From Lonicera japonica (taxonomy: Eukaryota; Streptophyta; Magnoliopsida; Dipsacales; Caprifoliaceae): 64,000 nucleotides of DNA. The notes under the pieces were generated by a model. It was not told the DNA's origin, searched no databases, and saw only the letters and a program-made list of their open reading frames with translations. Numbering within the stretch: the stretch's first letter is position 1; each line of letters begins with the position of its first letter. The translations under genes and the position numbers were made by a program. The stretch lies in NCBI GenBank assembly GCA_021464415.1, contig CM038467.1, forward strand, positions 17,881,127 through 17,945,126, given 5' to 3'. Shown here piece by piece: positions 1 through 12,032 of this stretch.

Positions 1-366
1 CAGATTGTTGTGGCATCTTATTTCTAGACTGAATTCTACACCCCAGGGGGAGTAAACCGCTTGAGCCTACACCAATGCTCATTCTTCACAGCGATCCGGG
101 ATCAGAAAAGGTCGTTTAAAATGTGAAAAATTAATATATCACATTTCTTCTCATATTTGTGAATTCTAGATAGATTAAGATACAATTTCATGAGTTCAGT
201 ATATTTCATCTTTAGCATTTTATATGAAATTATTCCTAGTCTGGAACTGTATTATACTGTTTACTAAGAACCTTCCTATTTCCTTTGTTTTTCATTTTTG
301 GTGATATTGTAATTATGTTTGCATTATAGACTGTTTTTCTAATTATTGTGATCTTTATGAGATCAG

Positions 367-1319
367 TTTCTACACGGCAGCTCCACTGTCACTTTGCTGT
401 CCTTTTGCACCTGAGATGTTCAAATTTGCTGCAAATTGGTTGGTTGAATTCATTGTTAAGGGAAAGGATAGGATGCTGGTCTCTGAATATGATATTTGGG
501 CACTTGTAATTCCTCTAATGAGACTTAGATGGTACACATGGATTGGTGCAGCTATATTTTTTTGGGGTTGGATTCATCAGCGTCGGTGTCATGCAATACT
601 TGTAAGTTTCTTGATCAGCCACCATCATTTACTTGATTTTGATTTTAAATTTTTATGGGTTTTTCTTTCATCTTAGTCAAATCTAATGTTGCTAAATAAA
701 TTTTAATCCACCAGTATTTTTCTTGTCCGGTCATTTTATTTATTTATTTTTATTTTTTTTTTTTGTGTAGAGCAATATCACTTCAGTATAGCAAAGCAGA
801 ATATAATATGTCATGATAGGTCTTTCCAATGGAAAATCTTCTTCTTTTATGAGCACCTTGTCTTTATACATACTTTTCAGGAAAGCTGATGCCAGCTCAC
901 GCCTGACATAGTTTTCTAGGAAGAACGACCGAAAATTGGATCCTTCTTTCCTTCAAAAGGGAAATAATTGATTCTGGTGTTAGGCTCTTAGCTTCTTCAA
1001 ATAGTTTCTTAGGAAGAACAAAGAAACTCAGTCGAACTCACCTATATTTTCATGCCATAGGACATTGGGATGGTTACATTTCCCTGATCTGTTGAAGCAA
1101 ATCTCCTTTTATGGTTTATAATTTACGAAAATTGTTGGACTTTCAGGAGCTCACTTAAATATATTTGCGCATTAATTTATAGTCATTCTCAAATGATATT
1201 TCGACTTTATCTACCAGGGCTCATTGCGAGAGAACACAGAACAAGTAGATGACTATTTAATTCCTTACGGTGATTGGTTTAATCACGTTTCATGTCCGCA
1301 CTACTTGGCTGAGCTTGTA

Positions 1320-1352
<33 letters not shown>

Positions 1353-1719
1353 GAGGTAGTCTTGATTGTTGTGCCCAGAAGTTGTTTCTCAATTGGCAAA
1401 TATTGATTGTGTTTTGATAATGAAGGTTATATACGGCGGTCTTGTGGTTGCCAGTGGGGGTGGAGATCTAACCATCTGGTTACTGTTCGCCTTTGTGGTA
1501 TGTTTTTTTCTTTCCCCTTTGTGAAATAGTTGAAGATCAAAACGCATCTTTTATCACAAATTACTCAATTCTCTTTCAAAAGATGAAATTGAAAAGTATG
1601 CATTTGGGTGGCAGGTGGCAAATCTTGCATTTGCAGCAGCAGAAACACACAGGTGGTATCTGTGTAAATTCGATAATTACCCTACCAACCGAAATGCCAT
1701 TATTCCATTTGTTTATTAG
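367..1719 (+). CDS. PPRD: Polyprenol reductase (SRD5A3/PPRD family), 3' part
   Basis: This enzyme reduces the alpha-isoprene unit of polyprenol to give dolichol, the lipid carrier for N-glycosylation, in the ER membrane. Four exons are visible: about 367-601, 1218-1316, 1426-1497 and 1615-1719 (stop TAG 1717-1719). All have GT-AG borders; the three internal junctions are phase 0, and exon lengths of 99, 72 and 105 bp keep the frame. Family-typical stretches in order are [63 protein letters not shown] and a C-terminus ending AIIPFVY. The tail is the steroid 5-alpha-reductase C-terminal domain, with hydrophobic membrane segments between the motifs. The first visible exon starts in codon phase 2, so the N-terminal half lies left of the window; bases 1-366 read as intron. 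The gene converges on the aldo-keto reductase, with about 1 kb between stop codons. The family is clear; which paralogue is not. Confidence 0.92.
1319..1352. repeat. (CT)n(CA)n microsatellite in PPRD intron
   Basis: A run of CT followed by CA dinucleotides just after the donor site at 1317. It is a short simple repeat. Confidence 0.85.
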
Positions 1720-2717
1720 TGGTCATCATAGCTGAAATATGTATGTTTGTATACCATGTAATTCAGGAAATTGGTGCTTCGGATTTTTAAGATTTTGTAT
1801 ATTCTTTAATCTTCCTTTTTATATTTATTTTATTTGTACTTTCTACACCAAGTTGAGAAACGCGAGTAACATTTTGTTTTGTTACAGCTGATTGTAACGG
1901 ATCCCTTAATTTTTTATTTCCATCTTAGAAATACCTGCTTTGGCAACAAATATCCGTTATATTTTGCAACTTACGTTTTCCAAATGCTACAGATTAAGGG
2001 CATGCACAGATCACTCATGGAACTTCTAATCTTTGTGAGCCACTAGATTAAGGGCAAAAACAGATTATTTAACATTTTTACCTTTGCGAGAAGTTTGGCA
2101 AAAACCCATTACCCTACCAAATTAGAAGTTTACATTTTTTTCTTTGAGACATAATCAACTCACAATAACCAGGAACATCTCCACTAGTTATACAATTTAC
2201 TCGGATGTAAGTAAAAAATTGAGTAAAAGCTGGATTTGAAGAGAAAGTCCGGGTGAAAGTATTTTTGACCCTTATTCAAACCTCAATTTGATTTACAAGA
2301 TTTGGGTTTTGTTTGATAATACGAGTAAAGAGAGTACGTTTACTCATTTAGGTCTGATGTTTTTGATAGAAGGAATTGGAAACAGCCTAAAAAAAGTTGG
2401 CTTTTAACTATTGACAATGTTGAAATTAGGGTCTCCTCACCGAAGTGTGAAAAATCAACCTTCTAATTTGGAGGGATTGAAACAAAATAAATACACAAAC
2501 CATATTTAGGAAAGGAAGCAAAAGATGTTCATTACATTAAAAGATCTAATGAGGTAATTTGAACAACATGAAAGTATCTGTGTTGTCCGAAGTGACAATA
2601 CAAGTAGAATAGACTTCATTCACACAGGCTTCTTCCACAAGCAATTCTTACTCTCTGCAGAACACAAAGGGAACACTTTCTTCTCCTATGCAGCCGATGT
2701 GAAACAAACTTGCTTAC
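1720..2717. other. Convergent intergenic region
   Basis: This holds the 3' flanks of the polyprenol reductase and aldo-keto reductase genes. It is AT-rich. A short direct repeat of 'gattaagggca' occurs near 1994 and 2046. I see no gene, RNA or clear mobile element here. Confidence 0.6.
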
Positions 2718-5700
2718 TCATGCATATAGATCTATTCCCCAAAACTTAGCAGGTTGGTTGGTCCGGTAATTTCGGTCCAACCCTTTAATGATGTCCATGT
2801 CCTCTTTGCTCAGTTCAAAGTCAAAAACTTTGTAATTCTCTTCCAGTCGTCCAGCTTTTGAAGACTTTGGAATGACAACTGTTTTCCGCTGGATGCCCCA
2901 TCGAAGAACAATCTGGGCTACTGTCTTCTTGTATTTCTCTGCTAGACCCTAAATAGCAAAGAAGCAACACCAATCATTTTTCATAAACAAACATAAATTT
3001 TGTACTTTCAAAAAAAAAAAAAGAAAGATTTCTCTGAGTTGACGCAGGAGAGGAGTGAGGAAGGTTAAGTGCTTACTTTGAGAACCGGATCATCCAAACA
3101 GGACACTGAACCGAACCATTCAGTGTTAGCAATAGCACCTCCTAGCGGAGTGTGGGCTGTGACACAAATGCCATGCTTCTGGCAGAATTTGACAAGAGAT
3201 TCGCGCTGGAAGTAAGGATGCGTTTCAATTTGGTTTACAGCGGGCTTCACTTTGGAGTATGCTAAACAATCTCTTGTTAGGAAAATGTCATAGTTGCTGC
3301 ACTCAGAGAGTTTTTTCTTTCAGTGCAAGTTGATAAAAGGCCCATGACTATTGTTGGAAATCAAGATATTATTATTTGTGGGAGTATATTTTACTTATGG
3401 AATTTATAATAGTTATGGTATTGTTTATTTGTCTTGGTCAAAACATACCATAGATAGAAAATTTTATTGAGGAGTCTTTCCTTAATTATTTATTTATAAG
3501 GTTTATAGTTTGATTCCTATATATAACCACTTTGGGAGTCTCTGTAATCACACAATTATCAATACAACTCTCATGTTCTACTTTTCTCTTTATTCATTGT
3601 CTCGGATACAATTCAACTACTATCTTGTGGTTGAAGCCTTGATCTTATGTATATAAATATATAATCACTAAAGTTGCATTTCTATTACAAAACAAACTTT
3701 TCAATTTAATATGGCTTTACAATAATTTTTACTTGGAAAATTTAAGGATTTCTTAGGGTTCTTAATAGCACCAATAACTAAACTAATCTGCAGGAACATA
3801 GAACTTCAAACTTTCACCTAATTCATCTTAAAAAATGTAACATTGTTAACATGATAGACCTAAATTGGAGGTGCTATTGCTAACATGATCAGAAAGCAAA
3901 GTACTAAAATAAATAACAAAGGCCATCACTGTACTCACTTCGAACAAAGATAATTTCAAATGCTATGCGCCGCTGCCCTTACATAGGTTCACCCTCACAT
4001 AAACGATAGCATTGATCCCTCTTGAACAACGTGATTTGCGAATACTCTCCCCCCCTCTCCCCCAAGTTGGTACATATGATGCATTGTAATATCATATTAT
4101 ATTATGGCATCATTAAAGGGGATCGATTATAGTTAATGTCAGTAAATAGAGATGCATAATGTGACTCATGGCTGCAAAATATCAACAATGAACCTGATTC
4201 CAATGCTGCGAACTAAACCTGTGGAGACCAGATCTTCCATAGCGTGCCAGGTACTCTCCAAGGATACTGTGGTGTCTATGTCCAGCACTCCATCCTCACC
4301 AATTGCACTTCCGGTTTCACCGACTCCTACATATATAACAAAGCAACATACAAAATTATAAAATATAAAACGGAGAAAAGTTCTCTGAAGTACTTCAACC
4401 ACTAAACAAAAAAAATCCTGGTCGAAAATAAATCTTGCTATCAGAAAGTCTTTGATTCATTTTCATATATATCAGAGAGGATAATTATAACTCAATTTTC
4501 AACAGCTAAATATTGTTGAACTGATGAATCCATTTTCAGGCTGCACGTAGAGTGGGGAGTGGATTTCTCAGCTAAAAAAAGTTTTTTATTCCAACTTTTA
4601 TAGTGGCACTGAACACAATAAAAAGGAGATATATTAGAAAGGTGAAAGGGAAAATGGGAAACACCAGTATGCCTTGTTGCTACAGGGAAGTGAACAAGGT
4701 ATAGATCCAGATAACTTAGCCGAAGTTTCTTTAGGCTGTCTTTACAGGCCTCAGCGACATGTCCGTGGTCCGAGTTCCAAAGCTGCACTCAGGAACATGA
4801 TATGGAAATGATTGTAATAGTAATAGTACACCAAAACACAAGATCCGGTTTTGGGACAAAAAATTCATCTAAGGTAATGAGGAAAAAAAATTGATCTAAG
4901 GTAATGAGCTAACCTTGGTAGTGATGAAAAGATCCTCTCTCTTGACCAGCCCTGACTCAAATGCCACTGCAAGTGCCTCCCCAACTTCTGCTTCATTCTT
5001 GTAATCAGCTGCAAACAGTGCCAACTGGTCAGACGTCATTAATGCATACACTACCTTGAAAGGAATTAGATGCTTAGAACCCATGATTTTCAAATAAAAA
5101 AATAAACAATATGAAACGGAATGTAATTGGTGATGCGAACAAGATGAGAAGAAACAGAAAACAAGAACTGAGGACTCATATAACACACTCTGTTGGTGCT
5201 CCAATGGACCGCACATTTTCAATGTCTATTGTCCAAGACTCCAAGGACTTCTAAACATTGAGCAAGTTTAAAGGATGAATCTTTTACACAAGGGACTACA
5301 AGATAATAGTCATAGAATTGTCAAATGATCATCTCGTGCCATATATGATTCCCCATCATTAGTCTAACCAAGTTAATGTGTTGGGGTTGGGGGCTACTAA
5401 CAGTGCTGAGATAAGCGGCATAGCTGATTCACAATGTTAGGCTGTCAAATCCAAACCAGCCAAACCAAAGGTGCACTTCGTGCACAAACAACAACACGCA
5501 TACTGCACAAACACAAAGGGGGAAACAAATGCAAGCGGGAGGATTCAAACCCGGGAGCTTGTAGAACCTGAGCTCTGATACCATGTTAGAAACTATCTCA
5601 CCCAAAAGCTTAAGCTTTTGGGAGAGATGGTTCATAACACTCCACTCTGATATTTCATTGTCTCGGCAACTTCTTCCTTTTTTGATCTTTCAATCTACTC

Positions 5701-6795
5701 CCACCCAACCCCAGTCTCACTGTTGTCTCTTGTTCCTATTGAACAAGTCTTCTCATTAAGTAAATCAAGCCGGCTCACGGTGAATGAACTTATACACATG
5801 TAACACAATTATATAACACATCCCAAAAAAGGGGATCTGCATAGCATGAACACCAAAAGACCTTACCAGGAGCCAAAATTAGGTGAACAATCGTAGAGAC
5901 TAGAGACCTAAAACTACTACAGTGAAGAAGAGCAAGTGGGCTAGCCTACTTGGGGAGGCAGGAGGCACCCACTTTGGAATTGGGAGAGATATATAGTTCT
6001 AGTCTTACCAAGTGGGTTTTAACTGTTTGTAGTTAAAGGGAGAGGCTTTAGACCTTCTCCCTTTTGTTCAAAAAAAAACTACTACAGTGAAGAATGATAT
6101 CAAAGTCCGAAACACCACTGAAAAAGTTGTGCAAACAAACAAGAGATACTTGAAAGCAAAATCCCACTGATCTCTCTAAAACCCCTCAATTATCTGTCAC
6201 TAAAGACTACATTTCCCTAGTAAATGTAAGCAAATTTACCTCACACACACACAAAAAAAAAGAGGTGCAGAATTCACTCTCTTCTTCCAGCAATACAATA
6301 AAGCTAGGGAGTGTGTTGAGTGATGAAACTGAAACACAATCTATCTACATAAAAAAAAGGAGCAATAATAGAACATGAAACTATATCGTCATTCAACTCA
6401 ATTCATAAGACAAAGTCCCAATCAGGACGAAAAAACAAGTACGAAGCAAAAAGTTACAGAGCACTTTATAAGATGTATGAATATATATACCGTAATCGTG
6501 ACCCACGCCAAGTCACTATCACCTATTCAAAAAGCATCTAAAATCTCTATCGCACAATTCTATATCCCTGATATATTTTCAAAATTCAAAAACCATTGCC
6601 TTCATTATATATAAATAGATGTATGTGAAGTGAAGAGAATGAGGAAATAGTTAGTTAGTTACCTGCACAGTCGAAGTGACGATAACCAATCTTGATGGCG
6701 TTGAGGAGGAGATCCTTTATCTCTTTCCCCTCCATACGCCACACACCAAGTCCCACTATCGGCATTTTGTATCCACTGTTTAGGCTTATCTCCAT
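2718..6795 (-). CDS. S6PDH: Aldo-keto reductase, NADP-dependent sorbitol-6-phosphate dehydrogenase / aldose-6-phosphate reductase type
   Basis: This cytosolic NADPH-dependent oxidoreductase belongs to the group that reduces aldose 6-phosphates (glucose-6-P or mannose-6-P) to sugar-alcohol phosphates. Six exons on the minus strand join in frame to 309 residues, the usual length: 6663-6795, 4914-5008, 4665-4782, 4194-4326, 3077-3296 and 2718-2948. The start is the ATG at 6795-6793 ([20 protein letters not shown]); the stop is TGA at 2720-2718. The aldo-keto reductase tetrad is complete: D42 and Y47 (FDCAADY), K76 (FITTKLWNSDH) and H107 (LYLVHFP). IPKSS at 259-263 is the NADP 2'-phosphate contact, and the C-terminus ends [13 protein letters not shown] as in the family. 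Intron 1 (5009-6662) and intron 4 (3297-4193) are enlarged by retroelement relics. Activity cannot be told from sequence: in Rosaceae this group makes sorbitol, while elsewhere homologues occur without sorbitol accumulation. Confidence 0.95.
3352..3615. mobile_element. Solo-LTR candidate in intron 4 of the aldo-keto reductase gene
   Basis: A 264-bp block begins TGTTGGAAAT and ends ATTCA, matching the TG...CA ends of Copia-type LTRs. It has a TATA-like stretch (tatataacc, near 3520) and typical LTR text downstream. It is flanked by ACTAT (3347-3351) and ACTAC (3616-3620), a 5-bp duplication with one mismatch. No internal retroelement sequence or second LTR is visible, so it would be a solo LTR. 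Confidence 0.55.
5572..5639 (-). mobile_element. TRIM-like short LTR with tRNA-Met primer-binding site, remnant
   Basis: Read on the minus strand, a 56-bp segment (5639-5584) starts TGTTATGAACC and ends TTTCTAACA. It is followed at once by TGGTATCAGAGC (5583-5572), the primer-binding site complementary to the initiator tRNA-Met 3' end. Short TG...CA repeats with this site are the mark of terminal-repeat retrotransposons in miniature. The LTR holds a palindrome, AAAAGCTTAAGCTTTT. No second LTR was found, so only one end survives, in intron 1 of the aldo-keto reductase gene. Confidence 0.65.
5930..6075 (+). mobile_element. 5'-truncated non-LTR retroelement (LINE/SINE 3' end) with 19-bp TSD
   Basis: The insert ends in CTTTTGTTC plus an oligo(A) run and is flanked by a perfect 19-bp direct repeat, AAACTACTACAGTGAAGAA, at 5911-5929 and 6076-6094. 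Long perfect target duplications with an A-tail are the signature of target-primed reverse transcription. I see no tRNA-type A/B box, so a truncated LINE is more likely than a SINE. It lies in intron 1 of the aldo-keto reductase gene. Confidence 0.8.
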
Positions 6796-7812
6796 TTTCA
6801 GTATATTATTCAACTTCGCTCAATTTCTCTCTCTGTTTTCTTCTTCTTCTTCTTCTTTCTCTCTCTCAGACTCACTCACTTCACTCGATCGAGGTCTCGA
6901 GCTGTGCTATGGAGACCTTTAAAATGGCTAATACTCACTGTCGTTTAGCCACTGCCGTTCATATGTTTATTCCTTTTGTGGTTTGGTCCCTCTCCTTTTT
7001 CAAAATTCGGATTACTACCCCTATTCTTTACTGTTTTGTACTGGGGATTGTTTCTTCTGAAATTACCCTCCCATTTAATCGATTTATCCTTCATTTCATT
7101 GGAGTAATGACGGAAGAAAGAGATAAAAAAAACCTACCACCGAAGATATGGGTTCACGCCTTATAAAGGGTGTTTTTAAACACACCCATATTATTATTCT
7201 TCTTATTCCTATAAAATTCAAAGTTCTAATTTAAATGATCTAAAAAATAGTCTAAAATCATTTCTTCTCATCCCATTTTATCTCTTAACAAAAAGTGGTC
7301 ACCTATTATTTTTGAATTATCTTTAACGCACATGCTATTTTATTTTCACCACACATAATATTTTATTTATTTTACCTAAAAATAAGCTTACTCTAATTTT
7401 ATCTTAATACTCACTCTACAAATTTTTTATTTTATTTTCTTCTTAATTCACCCTTCACCGTTAGCAAAATTAATACGGCAGTTTTGCGTTATACTGAGTA
7501 AAAAAAAGTTAAAGAAACTACATACAATCAAAACCAATGTTGTTTCTCCTTTTCTATTTTAACGATAGAAAAACTGCATGAGTCTTTATGCGCACATATG
7601 TATATATATTATAACTCTAATTAAGAAAAGCAATACTTGTGATATAACTTAATGTTATTTTTACAATAATTACTAGTATAATTTCTAGATTTATGGATTT
7701 AAAAAATATTTTTTATTATTATTCAATTTATTACATCTTTTTGTAGATTGGATAATGATTACCCAAATGATCATTATATTAGTTATATTGTATTAATTTG
7801 ATTCAATATTAA

Positions 7813-7953
7813 TATGGATAGTAATGGTTTGAGGTGGGGACGGGTTTGTCTCCTCTATCCCATACACGACACCAATTATTATCCTCCATAATCGACCTCG
7901 TTGAGTCAGATACTCACGGATATCCGACCCCGAGAATTTTTTTGCCATCCCTA
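7813..7953. mobile_element. Small hAT-like element, 8-bp TSD
   Basis: A 141-bp element starting TATGGATAGTAATGG and ending TTTGCCATCCCTA, giving imperfect inverted ends of the TA(G)GGATGGCAA type. The 8-bp duplication AATATTAA lies at 7805-7812 and 7954-7961. It has no coding capacity. Confidence 0.65.
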
Positions 7954-8600
7954 AATATTAAGGATTGAAATCTAATGGATTGATATTTTGAATATAGTTT
8001 TACTTAATGATATATACGATACAAAAAAACAAGTTTAATGATTACAATATGCCGTGCTAGTGGTCAAACGTCATTTTTTGCCTAAAATAAATTTAAGAGG
8101 TGTTTTTATAAACTACTTTCATAGCAAAAAGGGAACTGTTATGACTTGCATTCGAAATTTTTTTATACAATATATAAGTTATATTATGTTTGTTATGTCG
8201 CTCAAATTTAATTGCGTAAGTTTCTAATGATTAGTAAAATACAAAAAGTGAAGTACTTTTGTTAAATATGAATAAGTGAAACATTTGAAGGTTTAAGGGT
8301 GAAGTGCAAGTTTTTTTTAACTAGGTGAGAAGAATTTTTTGTGGATTTATATAAGATTTTTATATTTTAGCTTTAGCAACGACGAAAATTAGTGTCCCTA
8401 TAATGCATTCTGTAAACTCATCCTACCACTGGGGTGAATTGAAAGTTTTTTTAAAAAATTAGTGGGGTGAGAAGAAAGTATTCTCTTATTGGAGTGAGAA
8501 GACTAATTTCATGGGTTTATTTAAGAACTCCCTTTATAAAACGCCAATGATTGGATCAATGAGAAATCTTAGATTTGAATCTTATTAAGTGGCGGTTTAA

Positions 8601-8995
8601 GAGCATCTTTCTAACCGTAGTGTATAATTTTGATTTGTGTAAAATTTATACGTTTTATAAAAGAAAAGGTCTCCGGCAGTCTTTTAAGAAACTTTGACAT
8701 ATATGATTTGTGTAAAAAGGTTGTGTAAAATACAAATCCAATTTACACAACCACGTCAGATAATCTTTCATCTATTTTCTCTCATCCCATATCTAAAAAT
8801 AAATGAATTTAAAAAATAAGGGAATAAATATATGACAAGTTCCACTTGCGCGTATCTAATTGGTAATTTAATATTTACACAAAAGTCTAAAACAAACTAT
8901 TTTAGCACAAAACGAATTATTTATTATTTTTGTATAAATCCCACTTTGACACGTAAGATTTACACAAAATTTATATAAGACGATTGGAGATGCTC
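8601..8995. mobile_element. PIF/Harbinger (Tourist)-like MITE, TAA TSD
   Basis: A 395-bp non-coding element with ends GAGCATCTTTC and (reversed) GAGCATCTCCAATCGTC, flanked by TAA at 8598-8600 and 8996-8998. Inner sequence of the 'tttgtgtaaaattta' type recurs near both ends in opposite orientation. The element at 41413-41905 belongs to the same family. Confidence 0.75.
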
Positions 8996-9344
8996 TAAGT
9001 TATATTTTTTTTATTTGTAGTTGAAAAAAAAGACTTTTAATTACTAGAACATGCTACAAGCGCACTAGTTCTCTATTTTTGGTTCTCGCTAATCTTGAAA
9101 TTGAGTTCCATCCACTGTAAGAAGATTTTCATTATTATTGTAATAAATGAAATAAACTTAGATATTTCTTATAACTCAACAGTTAAGTGCATTTCTTTAC
9201 AACCCAGAAATTATGGGTTCTGGTGTCTAATCTGCATGTGAGAGCTTGGCTTATATATATACACTAGATACAGGAGCATGTGTGATGCACGTGCACACCT
9301 TGCTTCATGCATGCACGCATGTAGTTCAAAATGAAAATAGTGAA

Positions 9345-9425
9345 CATTAATGAGTTGTTGGTTCAATGGTTTAAACTAATATTATTAACTAAAAATTATT
9401 GAGTTCGAATTTATTTATCAATATA
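9345..9425 (+). mobile_element. Possible degenerate tRNA-related SINE
   Basis: TTGGTTCAATGGTTTAA resembles a pol III A box, and about 45 bases downstream GAGTTCGAATTTAT resembles a B box. No TSD or clear tail was found. A similar arrangement with a weaker B box follows at about 9178-9230 in reverse order of clarity. This is a weak call. Confidence 0.3.
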
Positions 9426-10689
9426 AGTTTTCCCAAAACAATAAGTATAAGGGCTAAGTAGGAAAATCAATTAGTATAAAAGGCAAATTAGGAAAATCGA
9501 TTTTTTGGTGTAATATGTAGCTACCCTAAAATGTAAGAAAGTTGGCTTTCTATATTAGAAAATCTCTTATGCAACCATGAATCGGAGAAAAATGTAATGC
9601 TACATAGGATATATAGATAGTGATTTAAAAAAACCCATCTTCAATGTAAACATTGAGAATGACCATAAAGCCGATGTGGCAAAAAAGGAAAAGTCATTGT
9701 AAGGGCGACCCTCTATATCTGCATGGTCTTTTAGACAATGCCTAGATATCACGTCATCATTTTTACTTTAAATCTTTAATGCTTCATTTTTTTAATTTTA
9801 AATTATTTTAATTTAAGATATTTTTGACCACACAGTCAAATGATTGGATCACGTGATTAATATGATGAATGCAACAAACCAATAGAATAAAAAATGTATA
9901 GAGGATGTTGGCCTTGTATGAAGATACATGTTAGTCCTCTTTTGTGGAATGGAGTTAGGAGCTCGGTTTGCCTTGTATTGATTACAAATAAACAAGCATT
10001 ACAGACTCACACAAGCCTCTCTAACTGTTTTATCATCACAATGTTACAATGAGAGTCACTCAGGCTACACGAGTTCTAACTTCTCTATTCTAAGAGCTCT
10101 ACTGAGTGCTCTGAGCTTCTACTTTCTATCTTGTCTTCTTGCTATTGAATGCTAAATTCTCCTTATTCTTAGTTTTGTCTAATTGATGTTAAGTTGGTTG
10201 AACTTGGTTGTTGAAAGAAGTAAATGGTTCTTGTATATATATATATAAGATAGAGGAAATGTGTAGACGAGTTATGCCTACATGTTGGAGGCCATGCCTT
10301 AATCATCGCACTCCCTCACTTGCTTCTTCATGAATCTCGGTACATTAAATGTGATAAGAGTGCATTTAATGAAGGTGAGGGAAGCTCTATGGCTTCTGCA
10401 GAGCAGGTGGTAGTCGCCCACTCCGCCTGTCAACACTCCGTCAGAGTGGTTAGGCGAGAGCCCTAGAGCTTGTTTAGAGAGCTCTATCATTCGAGCTTTG
10501 TAATTTATTGTGCGAAATGAATTCTTGAGTCGATATCCCCCTACTGGGGAGCTTCGTTTTTCCTTTGGTGCTTGAACAAAGTTCCTTGGAGCTCATCTTG
10601 TTATAGCAGAAAGGGTTGCTAATGTGGGTGGCCACGTATCTTGTCGCAGTTGGTTAGACAAATTAAATCATTAATTTACACCATCACCC

Positions 10690-10945
10690 GTGTTGAATTA
10701 AAAACATTGAATTTAATTAATCTCTTTTTAATCCTATATTTCCTTCATTGTTAATTGTCTAATTAAAATACACAAATAAATAAGAATCAAACTAAAATTT
10801 AATTTACATTACGTATTTGGATAATTTATATAATACTTACGAAAAATTCTAAAAGAATACATAAATTGAAAATTATAAAAATTTGAAATCTTAGAATTTA
10901 AAATTTTATAATTTATTAATTCAAATGATTTGAAAATTTTATAAA
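10690..10945. repeat. Dispersed repeat, copy 1
   Basis: This shares a long collinear AT-rich stretch with 43030-43270, including 'atctctttttaatcctata' and a following 'aaaatacacaaata' type block. The family is unknown; no ends or TSD could be placed. Confidence 0.5.
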
Positions 10946-11263
10946 AGGGTGCTAGTAAAAGTACAAGTCATATTTCAATTTAAACACCCATTTTTATATA
11001 AAAAAGGCAATTCATATAGTTAAGATATGTGTTTTAAAGGTACCCTAATATCTTATTTCAACCCATGACTTTCTCTTTTTTTCTTCATCGACATTTTCTT
11101 GCGTCTCTTTTTCGTCAATTCAATACCATTTCAAGGTAAGGCAAGACATTCTTATTTACTTCTTTACATTATGTATATGTGTGTGTGTGTGTGTTGTCGT
11201 GTATATATTCATAGTGTTATGTATTTTATGTTATCTCATAAACTCCAAAAGGTGTTTTATCAA

Positions 11264-11466
11264 TTGCCCTAATTAACTTAAGTGTATTTATTTGTGTTTG
11301 ATTTTGCTGTTAGGTTTGGTTGTACATTGGTGGTATTTTTGTTATGATAATGTATTAGATATGAGCATATAAACAATATACATAAGATGTTTGATTAATT
11401 GCCCAAACCAACTTAAGTGAATCTGTTTGTGTTTGATTTTGCTGTTGGGTTTGATTGTGCATTAGT
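11264..11466. repeat. Diverged direct repeat (two ~67-bp units, period 135)
   Basis: Units at 11264-11330 and 11399-11466 share 'aacttaagtg' and 'tgtttgtgtttgattttgct'-like text with several substitutions. The unit is unassigned. A short (tg)n tract lies just upstream, near 11178. Confidence 0.55.
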
Positions 11467-12032
11467 CAATCACATATAATGTTAAATTTTATTTTTTTGA
11501 TTAAAAACAGGACACTATATGTTATTAAAAACATATAGGAAATTAGTTCATAAGTGGACTAGCAATTCACTATAAGGAAAGAAATGATATAGAACCTGCG
11601 CACTCTATTTGAAGATGGATATTTTTTCTTCATAATTATTTAATGTTATCAGATAAAATTGCCCTTATAGTTTTTCATATTGTTTCCTAATTGCCTTTGT
11701 AGTTTCTTTTGTAACAACTGCAAGTAGTTAACTTTTTATATAATTTCATTCCTGCAACCAAACTAATAATTATGTGATTTATGAGGCATATAGTTTTAAA
11801 TGTCCCAATTCCTGAACCGAGGCACAACCAAACAGAATGTTAGTAATTTATTTACTTATACATTTTAGATTTGCTAACATTTGAGCTAATTGTAAGTAGG
11901 TTAGTGTGAAGAGCAAAACTTTTGATGTGCAGTCGAAATTAACAAATGTGATTATTGTTGATGCAAACAAGAACCAGGTGCGTGTATTGGTATTGCATTT
12001 GTCTTTCATGTTCTTAGTTACTAAATCAAGAC

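Noticed and set aside
1..120. Possible further upstream exon of polyprenol reductase in the less AT-rich left edge
   Set aside because: All three plus-strand frames stop early and none matches the residues expected before [10 protein letters not shown].
9900..10680. Possible LTR or lost gene in a less AT-rich stretch
   Set aside because: No TG...CA ends with matching flanks, primer-binding site or recognisable protein; left as unassigned.
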